A program made the translations under genes and the position numbers. A DNA stretch of 64,000 bases, from the NCBI GenBank assembly GCA_014904845.1, contig MU119203.1:558001-622000 (forward strand), written 5' to 3'. The notes below the pieces were generated by a model. It was not told the DNA's origin. It ran no database searches and saw nothing but the letters and a program-made list of their open reading frames with translations. Positions 33,930-43,846 of the stretch are shown piece by piece. How positions within the stretch are numbered: the first letter of the stretch is position 1; every line of letters starts with the position of its first letter. Origin of the DNA: Acephala macrosclerotiorum. Taxonomy: Eukaryota; Ascomycota; Leotiomycetes; Helotiales; Mollisiaceae.

Positions 33930-35110
33930 TTCAATGCTGACGAGGCACGACAAGCGTTTCCCAGCACATTAAGGGTGGTCCTCATTCCAAATACTGCAAA
34001 GGAAAGTCCACTGCCACGGAGGAACACAATCTTTCAGACATTGGTCTTGACGAGGCATCACAGGTGTTGCTCAAGACATTGAGGGTGGTGCTCATTCCCA
34101 ATACAGCAGGTCATAGGACGTCTCCTATCAAGGCAGGCGCGAGGGGTGGGGTGTGGTGCTTTGTTCCCAACGCGGCAGGTGTAGTGGGACGTCAATCTGT
34201 TTAGACAGGTGCAGGGACGTCGCTGAAGCCCCCCAAGACTTGGAGCTCTTTTCCCATTGCAGCGGGTGCACACGAGCTGTTCTCGTCCCATCGAGGCGGG
34301 TGCAATAGCGGATAGAGCGGCCGCACTGTTCTCGTTACAACGGGTGCAAAAGGGGATATAAAGGAGTCGCCTAATCGGACGGGTGGAAACGAGGAGGTTG
34401 TTTGGAAGAAAGGGTCCTGAACGGTGGGTGCAAAAGAGAAATCCAAAAGGGCTCCGTTCAATAAGGCGGGTAGAAACGAGGAGCTCGTCTAGAAGAGAGG
34501 GATTGTGCTTTTTGTGAACGGCGGCTGCAAAGGAGGATACAAAAGGAGTCCGCCTAATAAGGCGGGTGGAAACGGGGAGGTTATCTGGAAGAAAGAGGCC
34601 TTGAACAGCGAGTGCAAGAGGAGGCTCTAGGCCTATCTAGGCGGGTGTAAAAGGAGATTCATTGATCAAGGCGGGTGCAATAGCGGATATAGCGGCCGCT
34701 CTATTCTCGTCACGGCGGGTGCAAAGAGGGTGACAAAAGGAGTCCGCCTAATTAGGCGGGTTTGAAGGAGGAGGTTTGCTGTCTGGAAGAAAGAAAAGGG
34801 CCGTGCCATTCTTGAAAGGCGGGTGCAAGAGGAGGCTCTCGGCCCGTCTAGGCGGGTGCAAGGCGGTTGCTAAGACCTCTGGAGCTCTACTCTTGTGATA
34901 GGTGCAAAAGGAGGCTCGCCGATCGAAGCGAGTACAATAGCGGATACAGCGGCCGCCCTATTCTCGCTACGGCGGGTGCAATAAGAGGACTACAAAAGGA
35001 GTCCGCTTAATGAGGCGGGTAGAAACGAGGAGGTAGTCTGATAGAAAGGGTGGGCCTTGAACGGCGGCTACAAAGGAGGGTCTCGGCCTATCTGGCAAGT
35101 GTAAGGGCTT
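33930..35110. repeat. Degenerate GC-rich tandem array with hairpin-forming units
   Basis: The motif GGCGGGTGCAA and close variants recur about a dozen times between 34185 and 35100. They are embedded in a longer composite unit: GCGGCCGC, TTCTCG, CGGCGGGTGCAA, AAAAGGAGTCCGCCTAAT, AGGCGGGT, GAAACGAGGAGGT, CTGGAAGAAAG, TTGAACGGCGG. GCGGCCGC occurs at 34317-34324, 34692-34699 and 34949-34956. A fourth copy of the composite (about 34512-34620) lacks that site. Several units contain an inverted repeat, perfect at 34744-34759 (CCGCCTAATTAGGCGG) and near-perfect at 34550-34565. Left of 34.2 kb are more diverged, lower-GC copies: segments at about 33937-34005 and 34047-34115 align with an offset of 110 bases. 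No long coding frame is conserved between units. Confidence 0.8.
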
Positions 35111-35439
35111 TGCAGCCTGCTGGCCTGAGCTCTCTCTGGTTGAGCCGCTCCGAAGAAATCAGTTACTCATATTTATTGGTTGATGTGGATGACTGGTGGA
35201 GCTAGCGCAGCGGGTCATTTTCAACACCAACGGCCTCGTCAACCTCGACTCTTCTCGAACTAAACAACTCCTCTTCCGATCACCACAACAACCAGATCGG
35301 TGACACGAGTTTCCTCTACCCTTTTCCCTTCTTCAATACTCTCTGAAGAGGATTACCTCATCTTCCTCAACCAGATCTTCCATAAATCCCAAGGGCAACC
35401 TTGCGCACACAACCTGATCGCGCGCTGCCTTCAACGACA

Positions 35440-37596
35440 ATGTCTCACCCACCTCATAAGCAACAGGAGGGCCCGCCAGTTACGCCGCGTCACCCATCGA
35501 CTTTATTCGATGCTTTGGACAAGGTTGGCCGTGTTCGAGGCAGCTCTGCTACTCCGGAGCCTACGAAGACACCCATCACAAACCTAGATCAAGCCAAGGC
35601 CCGTGAGGAGTTGTTCCAGAGGCTAAGAGATATGCCCTCAGAAGAAGCTTTCAGTACGAAGGCAAGCAATCTCCCTGCTTATCTCTTGGGCCTCCACAAT
35701 CGCAACTCCAGCGACGAGTCAGGTAGTTCAGAAGGAGGTGCCGCTCTCATATCCACACAGAAGGTGAGTTCCTCCTTCTCTCATTTCCACCTTTGCATAC
35801 TCTAACGATTATGAAGCCGCCCAGCATGGATGAGCTCGCAGTCGAATTCCAGGGTCGCCTTAACACCTTAATCGATCGCATCAACTCCAGTAATATGCCA
35901 ACAACCGCCAGAGACATCTTAGTCAGCGAAGTCACTTCTATCGGCAATGATTTTCGAGACCAGGAGAAGCGCCTTCTACGAGAGATCGAGCGTATCATGT
36001 CTGAGAGAGATCATTTCGAAAGCCGCCTTCGTGACACCGCTAATCAACTTCGAATCGCCAAGGCAGAACGCGATAAGAACCGCAACGACTACCAAGATCT
36101 GTTTCTGGCTATGGAGGAATTACGCGCCAAGTCAAGAAAGTCTGAGGCAGCTTTGGCAGAGGCCAAGAGTCACTTTGCTCAGGAAACTGAGAAGCTGAAC
36201 CTCAAGCTGAGGCACCAAGACGAGCAATTGAAAGGGAAGCGCGCCTTGTGGCTCAACTCAAACCCAGGATCAAGTGCGCGTCGATCGGCAATGACTGCTA
36301 TTCGCGATCCTTTCGAGTCGCCTTCCGCACCCAATGTAAGCTTCGACACCATCAATACCAGCTTTGGCAGTGGAAACATGGGCGATATGCTTTCTCCGAC
36401 AACATCTTCGCCTTACACATCTTTCGATTCCCACATATCTCTGGGTGGCCCTCCACCAAAGATGAATGTCAGGGCTGTGTCCACACCCCAGAGCCTTCGC
36501 CATCGTGGCACTATGCCGGCCGGTACCCCATCTGGGGCGACAATTGGTTTGGCTTCCAGAAATAACCGTCACAATTTCCCGCAGCACCTTCCTCGCGGCG
36601 GTGGCAAGTCACACTCTACCATGGCTACTATGGGCGACACTCCTCCCAAGCCAAAATACGATCCTAACTCCTACCTCTCAGTCGATTCACTAAACCTCAA
36701 TGCTAGAGGTCTCACACATTTCATAGACGAGGAGGACTCTGACTTGGCACCTGAATTCAGAGAAGCTCTCTGTTACCTCTATGTCGTCATCGAGGGCTGG
36801 GCACGAGAATACTGCAACTTACCGAATCCGGATGGCGACCAGAAAGTCATGAAGAATAATCCAGAGGTCTGGGAATTCTTGATGAATTGCACATACCCTA
36901 CTAAGAGACAAGATGCTCACGTCCACGCTGTAGCTCTCATGAACGATCGCACAAGTAGATATTGGTTCATCATGAGAATGATCTGTCAACACATTTTTGT
37001 GGAGATGGTTACATTGAAGGGATGGTACGGCTTTAGCGAGGAGTGCAATGAAAAGCTCAACCAAATTGCTGTTAAGTTTTCCGAGAGAGGTTTGTGCATT
37101 GTACATTTAATCGTGGATCTCTACTGACCTTGTCTTAGGACTACAGAACGAGGCTCGCCAAAAGCTTATTGACCAGAGAGTCCGAGTCATCGAGGAGATT
37201 AAGAACGGCATCAATTTCCAGGATTGGCGATCTGAGCAGCTCAGTTACCACACCAAGATTCTCCGCGGCTTAGTCTCACACTTTCTCAACGACGACAGCG
37301 ACCGGCTGGCTGCTGGCAGAGACCTAGGTGTTCTGACAATCGAGGCTTGGAAGATGTCAACTAAGATGAACTCTGCTCCTGTCTCATTCCAGATCTACTT
37401 TCCAGAAACTAATGGCAAGTTCTCGGCAACAAGTATGTCGGCCAAGGATCGATATGATATTGATGGCATGGCGTTGCAACTCAAGCAGACTCGCCTAAAA
37501 CTTGTCATTACCCCAGTCGTCACTCTCCGAGATGACCGCGGTACCACGATCAAGGCCAAGAGCCTTCTTCTCTCTACTGTCCTCTGTATGCAATAA
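35440..37596 (+). CDS. Conserved fungal coiled-coil protein, function unknown (684 aa)
   Basis: Three exons, 35440-35763, 35817-37089 and 37139-37596, give 684 residues; I do not recognise a named family. Residues 1-105 are low in complexity with TPRHPSTLF and a Ser/Gly-rich tail. A strong coiled coil spans about 125-240 (heptads in FRDQEKRLLREIERIMSERDHF onward to LKLRHQDEQLKGKR). A Ser/Pro-rich linker follows (about 245-385). The C-terminal ~300 residues look globular and well conserved in type: LAPEFREALCYLYVVIEGWAREYCN, YWFIMRMICQHIFVEMV and RVRVIEEIKNG, ending in LKLVITPVVTLRDDRG and the last residues LLLSTVLCMQ. Introns are GT-AG with matching phase. The rarity of gaps between exons and the codon pattern say it is a live gene. 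A cytoskeletal or scaffold role is only a guess from the coiled coil. Confidence 0.85.
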
Positions 37597-38859
37597 AGAA
37601 GGCATTCGAAACCCATAATCGTCTGAACTCGTTCTCTTCGAGGATTCTCTTATGGGCGAATAGTGGCATGATCCTTCACGCTAGTTGCACAACTTTAGAC
37701 GATATCCTTTCGCCTCGTTCCTGCTTTTCGGGCTTCCTCCAAAGTCTTCTTCTTTTATGGTCTCCTTCGGCCCTTGGCAGAACCTTCTTTCTCTCACGTA
37801 TTTTGTCTCTATGGCCATCTTCGATCATCGGCGCACGATTCTTGCTATTCGAAGAAACCATCTGTGTTCAAGAGAGTCATCCATCTTCTGATCACTTCAC
37901 GTCTTCTTCGTTTCATGGTCCGTTCGATTTTCGACACCTCTCTCCTGCTGTTCGACAAAGCGACTCATTTTCGGTTCACTTCATCCACTCAGCAACTCTC
38001 TCGAATAGACGCAGGCACATTTCTCACTCTTCTGAAGGCGGGACAGAAACACGACTGTTATCGAAATCTTCGCACAACTCTCGCGCTTCTACTTCTTCCG
38101 AGTATCGATCCGCCAACGTCACGTTCTCCTCAAAAAATTCAACTTCTGCTTGCACTTTTCCGTCATGCATTCTTCTCACAGACAAAAGTTTCTTCCGGTC
38201 CTTCCGCAATATCAGCAAATCGGGCTGCACGTTCATGCTTGTGTCTCCTCAGATCGATTGATCATCATACTTGGCTGGTACTGCGTACGGCAAAGCGATG
38301 GCGTTGGGTTGGTAGGGTGCATTTTCAACGACGTGGGGATGTCTCTCGATTATGGCTGATACAATTGCGGAGGACTCATCATACGTTGCTTTCCAATAGA
38401 CTAATTCTTCATTGCATGCTATTCACGGGTACTTCACTCAGATTGCTACTTCTGCTGCCAGATGGCAATGGTTCGTACGTAGCTAGCTTCTAGAATCCCA
38501 TGCAATAAACTTCATCAACAAAACTATTTCCAGTGTGACCCTGCAAATGTGACTATCTCGGCCGTAGATTCCAATCACTGTTGAAAGTGCGGGTTCCAAT
38601 TTTCGGTACTTTTGCGCGTCAAATGTACGGAAAAAGTGTCGGACATTGGTGTTATTGTGAAATGCATCCTTTCCGAGTATCCTCACAAGACTTTTCAAAG
38701 GAGGCATTTTTCAATCATGCATTACAAATACAGCAGTGTCGAGTCCTAGAACAGAATTTTTGGCATCCAATAATTCAAAGAAAGACATTTGAGGCTGCTA
38801 CTCAAAGCTGTCCAACGCTGCCCCTACTTCGATACAGCCTTTTCATAAAAATCCTTGTA
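37597..38859. other. 1.3-kb pyrimidine-rich region downstream of the coiled-coil gene
   Basis: The stretch 37600-38270 is T/C-rich on the plus strand. It carries two long open frames in different registers (37668-38261 and 37774-38493) that overlap for almost 500 bases and look like no protein; they are more likely a by-product of composition. The 3' UTR of the 684-residue gene should start here. Confidence 0.4.
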
Positions 38860-39248
38860 CTAACTCTCCACCACCTTCTCACTCATCCCCGCTCCAATCG
38901 TCTCCTTATCACCCTGCAGCCCCTTACTCACATCCTCCATAAACTCATCCACACTCAAAGCATTCTTATTCTTCTCCTTCTTATTATCATCCGGATCCTC
39001 TCTCTCACGATGTAAATCCGTACTAACAGTCGGAGGAGCAATCTCCACTACCTTGATATTCTCCCCTCCATCATCACTCTCCCCTAACTGTTGTCTAAGA
39101 TTCATAGTAAAGAAATGTAGCCAGGCTTTTGTACCGTTGTAAACGGGGTTGATAACAGAAGTAGGAAGGAACCCCAGAATGGAAGAGACGTCTATTATTG
39201 TAGCGTGGGGTTTGGATTTGAAGTGTGGGAGAAAGTGGGTTATGAGGT

Positions 39249-39265
39249 TCATGGGACCCTGGATG
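39249..39265. repeat. Left copy of the 17-bp target-site duplication
   Basis: Identical to 40083-40099 and derived from the SDR coding sequence (codons for the QGPM segment on the minus strand). Confidence 0.85.
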
Positions 39266-40082
39266 ATGATTTCAATTTTTTAACGTCTAAGTCGCAGGCC
39301 TCTAAGGCCCATGCTGAGACGTGGAGCTCCTCTCTGGCTCCGATACACACAACTCCAGTCCGGATCACACCTGCAGTCCTCCACTATATATACAAAGAGA
39401 GAGGCATCCGCGTAGCCCATCAGATACTCAAGTTATGTACATCGTCTTGAATTCCTCAGCTAGAAGCTACCCAAGGGGGAAAAACTACCAAAAACCGCCC
39501 AATCCTAGCCCAGTTCACCTAAGATCCCTTTCTCAGTCGGGATTGCACTCGGCTCTCTCTAATAGTGTATGCATTCTTCGAGTCGACATCTCACTCGGTA
39601 GTGAGGACGCATTGTAGCACCTCGAGGGCAGAGATCGATCAAGTCGGGCCCACCGAGGACAAGGTACAATAGGCAGTCAGCGTACCGCGGTCGTTGTTGA
39701 AAGGAGGTGGGCAGAAAGGCACTCTGTACCCTTAAATCTGGCTTCTCAGTCGACCGGTGAGAATATTATGAATCGTGTGTGTGTGTACCGCCCTCTCCTT
39801 CGCAGATTTTCTCCCTATCACCGCCCTAAACCGCATGCGGCTGTGATATAAGTCGAGAAGCTCATCGTTAGAGCCCAGTACCTGCTCTCCTATCCCTGGC
39901 GTAGTGATATAGTGATTCAGTCTTAGCTCTGGGATCTTATTGCAGCAAGCTGCTCAATCCAATCTGTGAGAGAACTCCACAGATCAGGCTCTCAATTAAG
40001 GAGCCACAGGTTCGTAGGAGACACCGCAGAGTAGTGTGCGACAGCTCTTTCTCTTCGTACAGGTGCTGAATCGTCGTCCCCC
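39266..40082 (-). mobile_element. ~0.8-kb retroposon-like insertion in the SDR gene
   Basis: The segment is flanked by a direct repeat: TCATGGGACCCTGGATG at 39249-39265 and again at 40083-40099. The similarity continues for five more bases with one mismatch. These copies are the same piece of the dehydrogenase coding sequence, so the repeat is a target-site duplication. A TSD of 17-22 bp, and an A-rich end read on the minus strand (TTAAAAAATTGAAATC at about 39270-39284), fit target-primed reverse transcription, i.e. a SINE or a truncated LINE inserted in minus orientation. No protein frame of note is present, and no TG...CA long-terminal-repeat ends with a 5-bp duplication were found. Pol III boxes are not convincing, so the class is open. 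Confidence 0.7.
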
Positions 40083-40099
40083 TCATGGGACCCTGGATG
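40083..40099. repeat. Right copy of the 17-bp target-site duplication
   Basis: Identical to 39249-39265. Together the two copies bracket the insertion. Confidence 0.85.
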
Positions 40100-40509
40100 C
40101 TGATGTTTATTTCTTGGTCTGCTTTTTGGAGGTCGAAGGAGGTGGAGGAGAGGGGGCGTTGGACACCGGCGTTGTTGACGAGGCAGTCGAGGTTGGGGTG
40201 TTCTTCTAGGGCTTTTTGGCAGAAGGAGGGGATGGAGAGGAGGAGTTAATGATTCGTTCTTGCAGGAATTCCTTTGGTAGATGCAGATGAAGGAAAGCAA
40301 GAACTGATGCAAGAAAGAGGACAGTACGTACCATAGTAAGTTATCCCATGACCGAGCTCCTTCGCAGATGATTGGAGGTTCTTCACTGTTCGTCCCACGA
40401 TAATAACCTTCTTGCCCTGGTCAATGAAGTATTTGGCCATTGCTTTCCCGATTCCGCCACCACCTCCAGTGATCAGCGCAGTATCGAAAGACATGGTGTT
40501 TGGCGCCAT

Positions 40510-41131
40510 TTGGGAGAAGCAGTTGATACTGGAAGACTACTGACGGAGAGAGCAAAAATGGAATGAGAGACAGAGGGAATGAAGGAGTATGCAGAAAAGG
40601 CAGGTTGAAAGCTTGACGTCAGTGCTAGCTGACATCGTGCTCGATACTTCGTATCTCTAGAACAGTCTGTTCGGAAGCAGAAAATGACAAATTTTATAAT
40701 TCGAAAGCCAGAAGTTCTCGACTGCCTGCAAGTGTATTACTCCTGCACCCTATGGTTCAAAGCATAATCGTCATGTTTTTTCTTCGATTTCCTGTTCGAG
40801 TCTGACGTTGACGGTCCAGAGAACAACCTTGCCCCTCTATCTTCGGAGCTCTTGACGATATTTATTCTTTCTTTGCAAGTGCTCATGCCAATTCGATCCC
40901 ATGATTTATTCACGATGGAACAGATCTTCTAGATGTGCTGGTGCGGAGTACACTTGATAATGTTGGTGGGAAGAAGGCTCAGGAACCTCGAGGCGAGAAT
41001 GTGACGTCGAAGAAGCACTGAGGTTCCGACTCAGAAACGTGACTCGCTGAACATCAACAACGGCAACATCGATACCCAGACTTTACTCCGTCCTCACCAT
41101 ACCTGCCGAAGGGTCCAGAAGAGAAGGTACG
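40510..41131. other. Divergent intergenic region
   Basis: About 620 bases between the SDR pseudogene (minus) and the F-box-like gene (plus). No gene or clear regulatory motif is seen. Confidence 0.45.
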
Positions 41132-42040
41132 ATGGACACCGCGGCCAATACTCCCTCAGTCGACGAAAGCAACCCGGCATCTCTCAAAGCATTCAACAAT
41201 CTGCAAATTGCAGCCAATATCTGCCACCTCGTCCAACTTCCCCTCGAAATCCTCGATCAAATCTACACATATGCCCTCTCTTCCCCGGCTGGCTACATTG
41301 GTATTGGAGAGTCAACAATCTCCCAGGTGCTCCGATCAAATACCAGAACCTGCCACAACGCTTCGAAATACTTCCCTACAATCCGCGACATTTCATGCCC
41401 GAAACAGACAGTGATAGCACGTCACGTATCTAGCTTTCGTTGCTACGCGTCTGCAAGCAGGTTGCAGAAGAATGTAAGGACATATTCTGGCAGAATAACA
41501 TCTGCTGTCTCGACTCTGAAATGTCAGTGATTTCATCAGAACCTTTCAGCTGCTGGCCAGAGACAATAAGAGCACACATCAGCATATTATCATGAGGTTC
41601 AACTTAGGTCGTGACGATACTAATCTTTTCAAATGTGCCGAACTAGATGAGCTTCTAATGCTCGTAGGCTGGGTGCAGAAAGGCAGCTTGAAGAGTGTAG
41701 AGCCGAAGATATTCGACAATGCCCCTTTACCATACATTATGGACTACATCTCCGAGCAGCCTGAGGAGTATCAGGAATACCTGTCCTGGTTGAAAGAAGG
41801 AGGAGATTCCTTATCATGTGTAAGAGGAAGCTGTTGGTGTATGATTGTATGTTCTCAAGTAGAGAGCGAGAGGTCAGTGAAGCGTTTGGGGGCGAATTGT
41901 GGGTAAATGAAGAACTATGTTACAAGGATAGGAAGACGGTCAGGATGCCGTTTGAGATAAATATAGTGTATTTTCCGAATGAGGAGGATCATGAGGGAAA
42001 AGAGGTGGAGTTATCGGAGGATCATGGTCTCTATGAATGA
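41132..42040 (+). pseudogene. F-box-like/2EXR-type protein gene with several frame breaks
   Basis: The start reads like the common fungal LPLEI family: LVQLPLEILDQIYTYALSSPAG near residues 33-55. Further on, a second frame carries its usual partner segment (LSLLRVCKQVAEECKDIFWQNN, from 41434). It ends at a stop at 41593-41595. The C-terminal sequence then goes on in a third frame (41592-41815, MRFNLGRDD...) and returns to the first frame at about 41816 (LLVYDCMFSSREREVSEAFGG). An intron ending at the TAG 41431-41433 could explain the first change, but no good donor is seen. The later two changes have no room for introns. Probably a decayed gene; a multi-intron live gene is possible but less likely. 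Confidence 0.55.
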
Positions 42041-42582
42041 TGGTAGGTGAGGGTGGGCCACATTACAACGGTCGTTCCCGAGTCTGAGGCAGGAAGATGA
42101 GCTAACAGCAAGACTGCTATCCCGAAGGAAAGAGACATGGAGATGCAAGTGTGATTCTCACGAAGTCTGTGCTTTTAGAATTTCCATCCCCCGCCGCGGT
42201 AAGTTGATTTATTTACGCAGCTCTGCTTACATGTTGCCTGCTTAAATTAAGTGCTTGAGATCGTGAAGCAGGTGTCTGAGCAGCAGTCCCTACTGGTACA
42301 GACGCAAGGAGTGGAAAGGTTGCAGAGAGCTACTATCACAAGTCTAGACTTGGAATCACAAGCTGTTACGTGTATAAACAAGGAATGGTTAAAATGAATT
42401 GAAAATCTGTTGGTTGACTGAGTGAGATCTAAGGGTATCTTTTATCTAAGGTCTACCTAATCCACTGCCATGGTCCCCAACGCCAGGACCATGCAAATGC
42501 TTCAAGTACCGCTATGCGCAGAAGCAGACAAATGTACAATGAAATGAAGAAGAGAGTAAACGCGAAAGCAGAACTATGACCT
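42041..42582. other. Convergent intergenic region
   Basis: About 540 bases between the 3' ends of the F-box-like locus and the vWA gene. No gene seen. Confidence 0.45.
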
Positions 42583-43846
42583 CTAACTTCTTCTGACCTC
42601 TCCGCTGGCACGTCTGCGGTCAAGTCTCTTGACAACGGCACCGAGAACCTGTAGAGTTGCCCAGTCAGTCTTCATTCCAAAAGTAATTTTGAGGTTATCC
42701 CGAATATGTTGCCCTCGAAACCTTCGGCATAGGGGGAAAATAGCTTAAATATTGACTTACTGTTTTTAGAATCCCATCACCGGTAAGACCGACACCGCCC
42801 TCGCTAGTAGCACATCCACCAGTCCAGGTGACAGTGTCAACCATATCTCTGACTCCGCCCTCAACAAGTTCGCTGATGCCATCGTCAAGCTCTTCAAGTG
42901 CCTCCTTTGCGCCTTCCTCGTTACCGACTTGGAAGAACTGGACACCAACTTGGAATGGTGGTGCATCAAGCTTGTCGAGCTTCTTGGCAGCAGACAGGAG
43001 TACTGACTCGACATCGTCAGATGGGACTCCGTCAGTCAAGACGATCAAGTTCAAAGGCTTGAGTTCTCTTCCTGCAGCCATCTCGCTGTCGAGCTTGGCA
43101 AGGTACGGCTTTAAGATGTTGTGGATCCTGATACCAGTAGGTGTTCCTCCGCCAGGTCTAACGCGATCGAAGATCTCGGTGATAGTAGCAGCGCGCTTGA
43201 TACCTCGGTATCCACCAGCTGCAACACCATCTTGTGGCGCACCTTGGTTCGAGGACTTGTGGTTGAGGAAGTAGATATCAATACCGTCGCTGTCGTGCTT
43301 AGTGACGATGGGAGCGATGGTTGATAATGCTTGTGAGACCTCGCGCCATGATCGACCGGCCATGGAACCAGAGTCATCGATTAGAAGTGTGGTGTCGAAG
43401 GTGCCGAGGAAGGAGTAGGGGTCTTCGGCTGTGTGGGTGGCGACTGCTGCGGGAGGTTCGATGCCTGCTGAGGAACCTGGGAGCTCGAATGATTGCGCGG
43501 TTGCCTCAACTGGAGATGGAGTGTATGCTGGAGGAGGTTCGTTTGAGGGAACGGTGAAGGCGTTCATGCCTGGACGGTCGGGACGCCTTGTTGCTGGGGA
43601 GGGGTTCTGGAAAGGGTTTCTTCCGGCGTCTTCTGGTGCGAATGGGTTGCCCATATTGTTTGATGGCGATGGTGTTCTTGTATTTCTGGATCTTGTGGAA
43701 GTAGCAGATAATGTAGACGTGTTGCTGTTCTTGCGACTAAGTTTAGATTTGAGTGTGCCAAAGACGGATCGATGAGGAGCTGCGTCCGAGGGACTGAGGT
43801 TCCATGCTGATCCGGCGGTAGGCATGATGATGTTGTGGTTGGACAT
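42583..43846 (-). CDS. von Willebrand factor A domain protein
   Basis: Two exons on the minus strand, 43846-42761 and 42648-42583, give 383 residues. The short last exon (VLGAVVKRLDRRRASGEV) completes the family C-terminus; without it the frame would read into intron sequence. Residues 1-140 are Ser/Pro/Asn-rich and disordered, with two NPF tripeptides (67-69, 77-79), ligands of EH domains, and one PPAY (105-108), a WW-domain ligand. The vWA domain begins at about residue 147 with a perfect MIDAS motif DDSGS (157-161), the Thr of GGGTPTG and the Asp of LTDGVPSDD. It therefore should bind a divalent ion and a protein ligand. This two-part layout is common in Pezizomycotina; the exact function is unknown. 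The motifs hint at endocytosis or ubiquitin-ligase contacts, which is inference. Confidence 0.88.

Larger units (their letters stand above)
38860..40509 (-). pseudogene. Short-chain dehydrogenase/reductase gene interrupted by an insertion
   Basis: The Rossmann start is intact near 40509: TALITGGGGGIGKAMAKYFIDQGKKVIIVGR (the TGxxxGxG nucleotide-binding loop). The middle is at about 40240-40085, reading LDCLVNNAGVQRPL (NNAG motif) and ending in ISIQGPM. The C-terminal part resumes at about 39270-38860 with QGPMNLITHFLPHF, IIDVSSILGF (catalytic Ser), then YNGTKAW (Y-x-x-x-K) and the tail. Between middle and C-terminal part lies ~0.8 kb of unrelated DNA bounded by a duplicated segment (listed separately). 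The join from exon 1 (donor GTACGT after ITYYG at about 40335) to the middle part also lacks an in-frame acceptor: a TAA lies directly upstream of the SIPSFCQ segment. The intact gene would be a DltE-like oxidoreductase of unknown substrate. Two starts (40509, 40494) are possible. Confidence 0.82.

Noticed and set aside
37668..38493. Two long overlapping plus-strand frames (197 and 239 codons) downstream of the coiled-coil gene
   Set aside because: They overlap in different registers, lie in a T/C-rich stretch that is poor in stop codons, and resemble no protein; more likely 3' UTR composition.
39266..40082. Insertion interpreted as a solo LTR or as a tRNA-derived SINE
   Set aside because: No TG...CA ends with a 5-bp duplication were found. 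A GGTTCG string at about 40011 and a TGGCGTAGTG string at about 39896 recall Pol III boxes, but spacing and the rest of the tRNA fold do not fit.
38860..40509. Reading the SDR interruption as a long intron
   Set aside because: The interrupted ends carry a duplicated 17-base piece of the coding sequence, which is the mark of an insertion; fungal introns of ~830 bases are rare.
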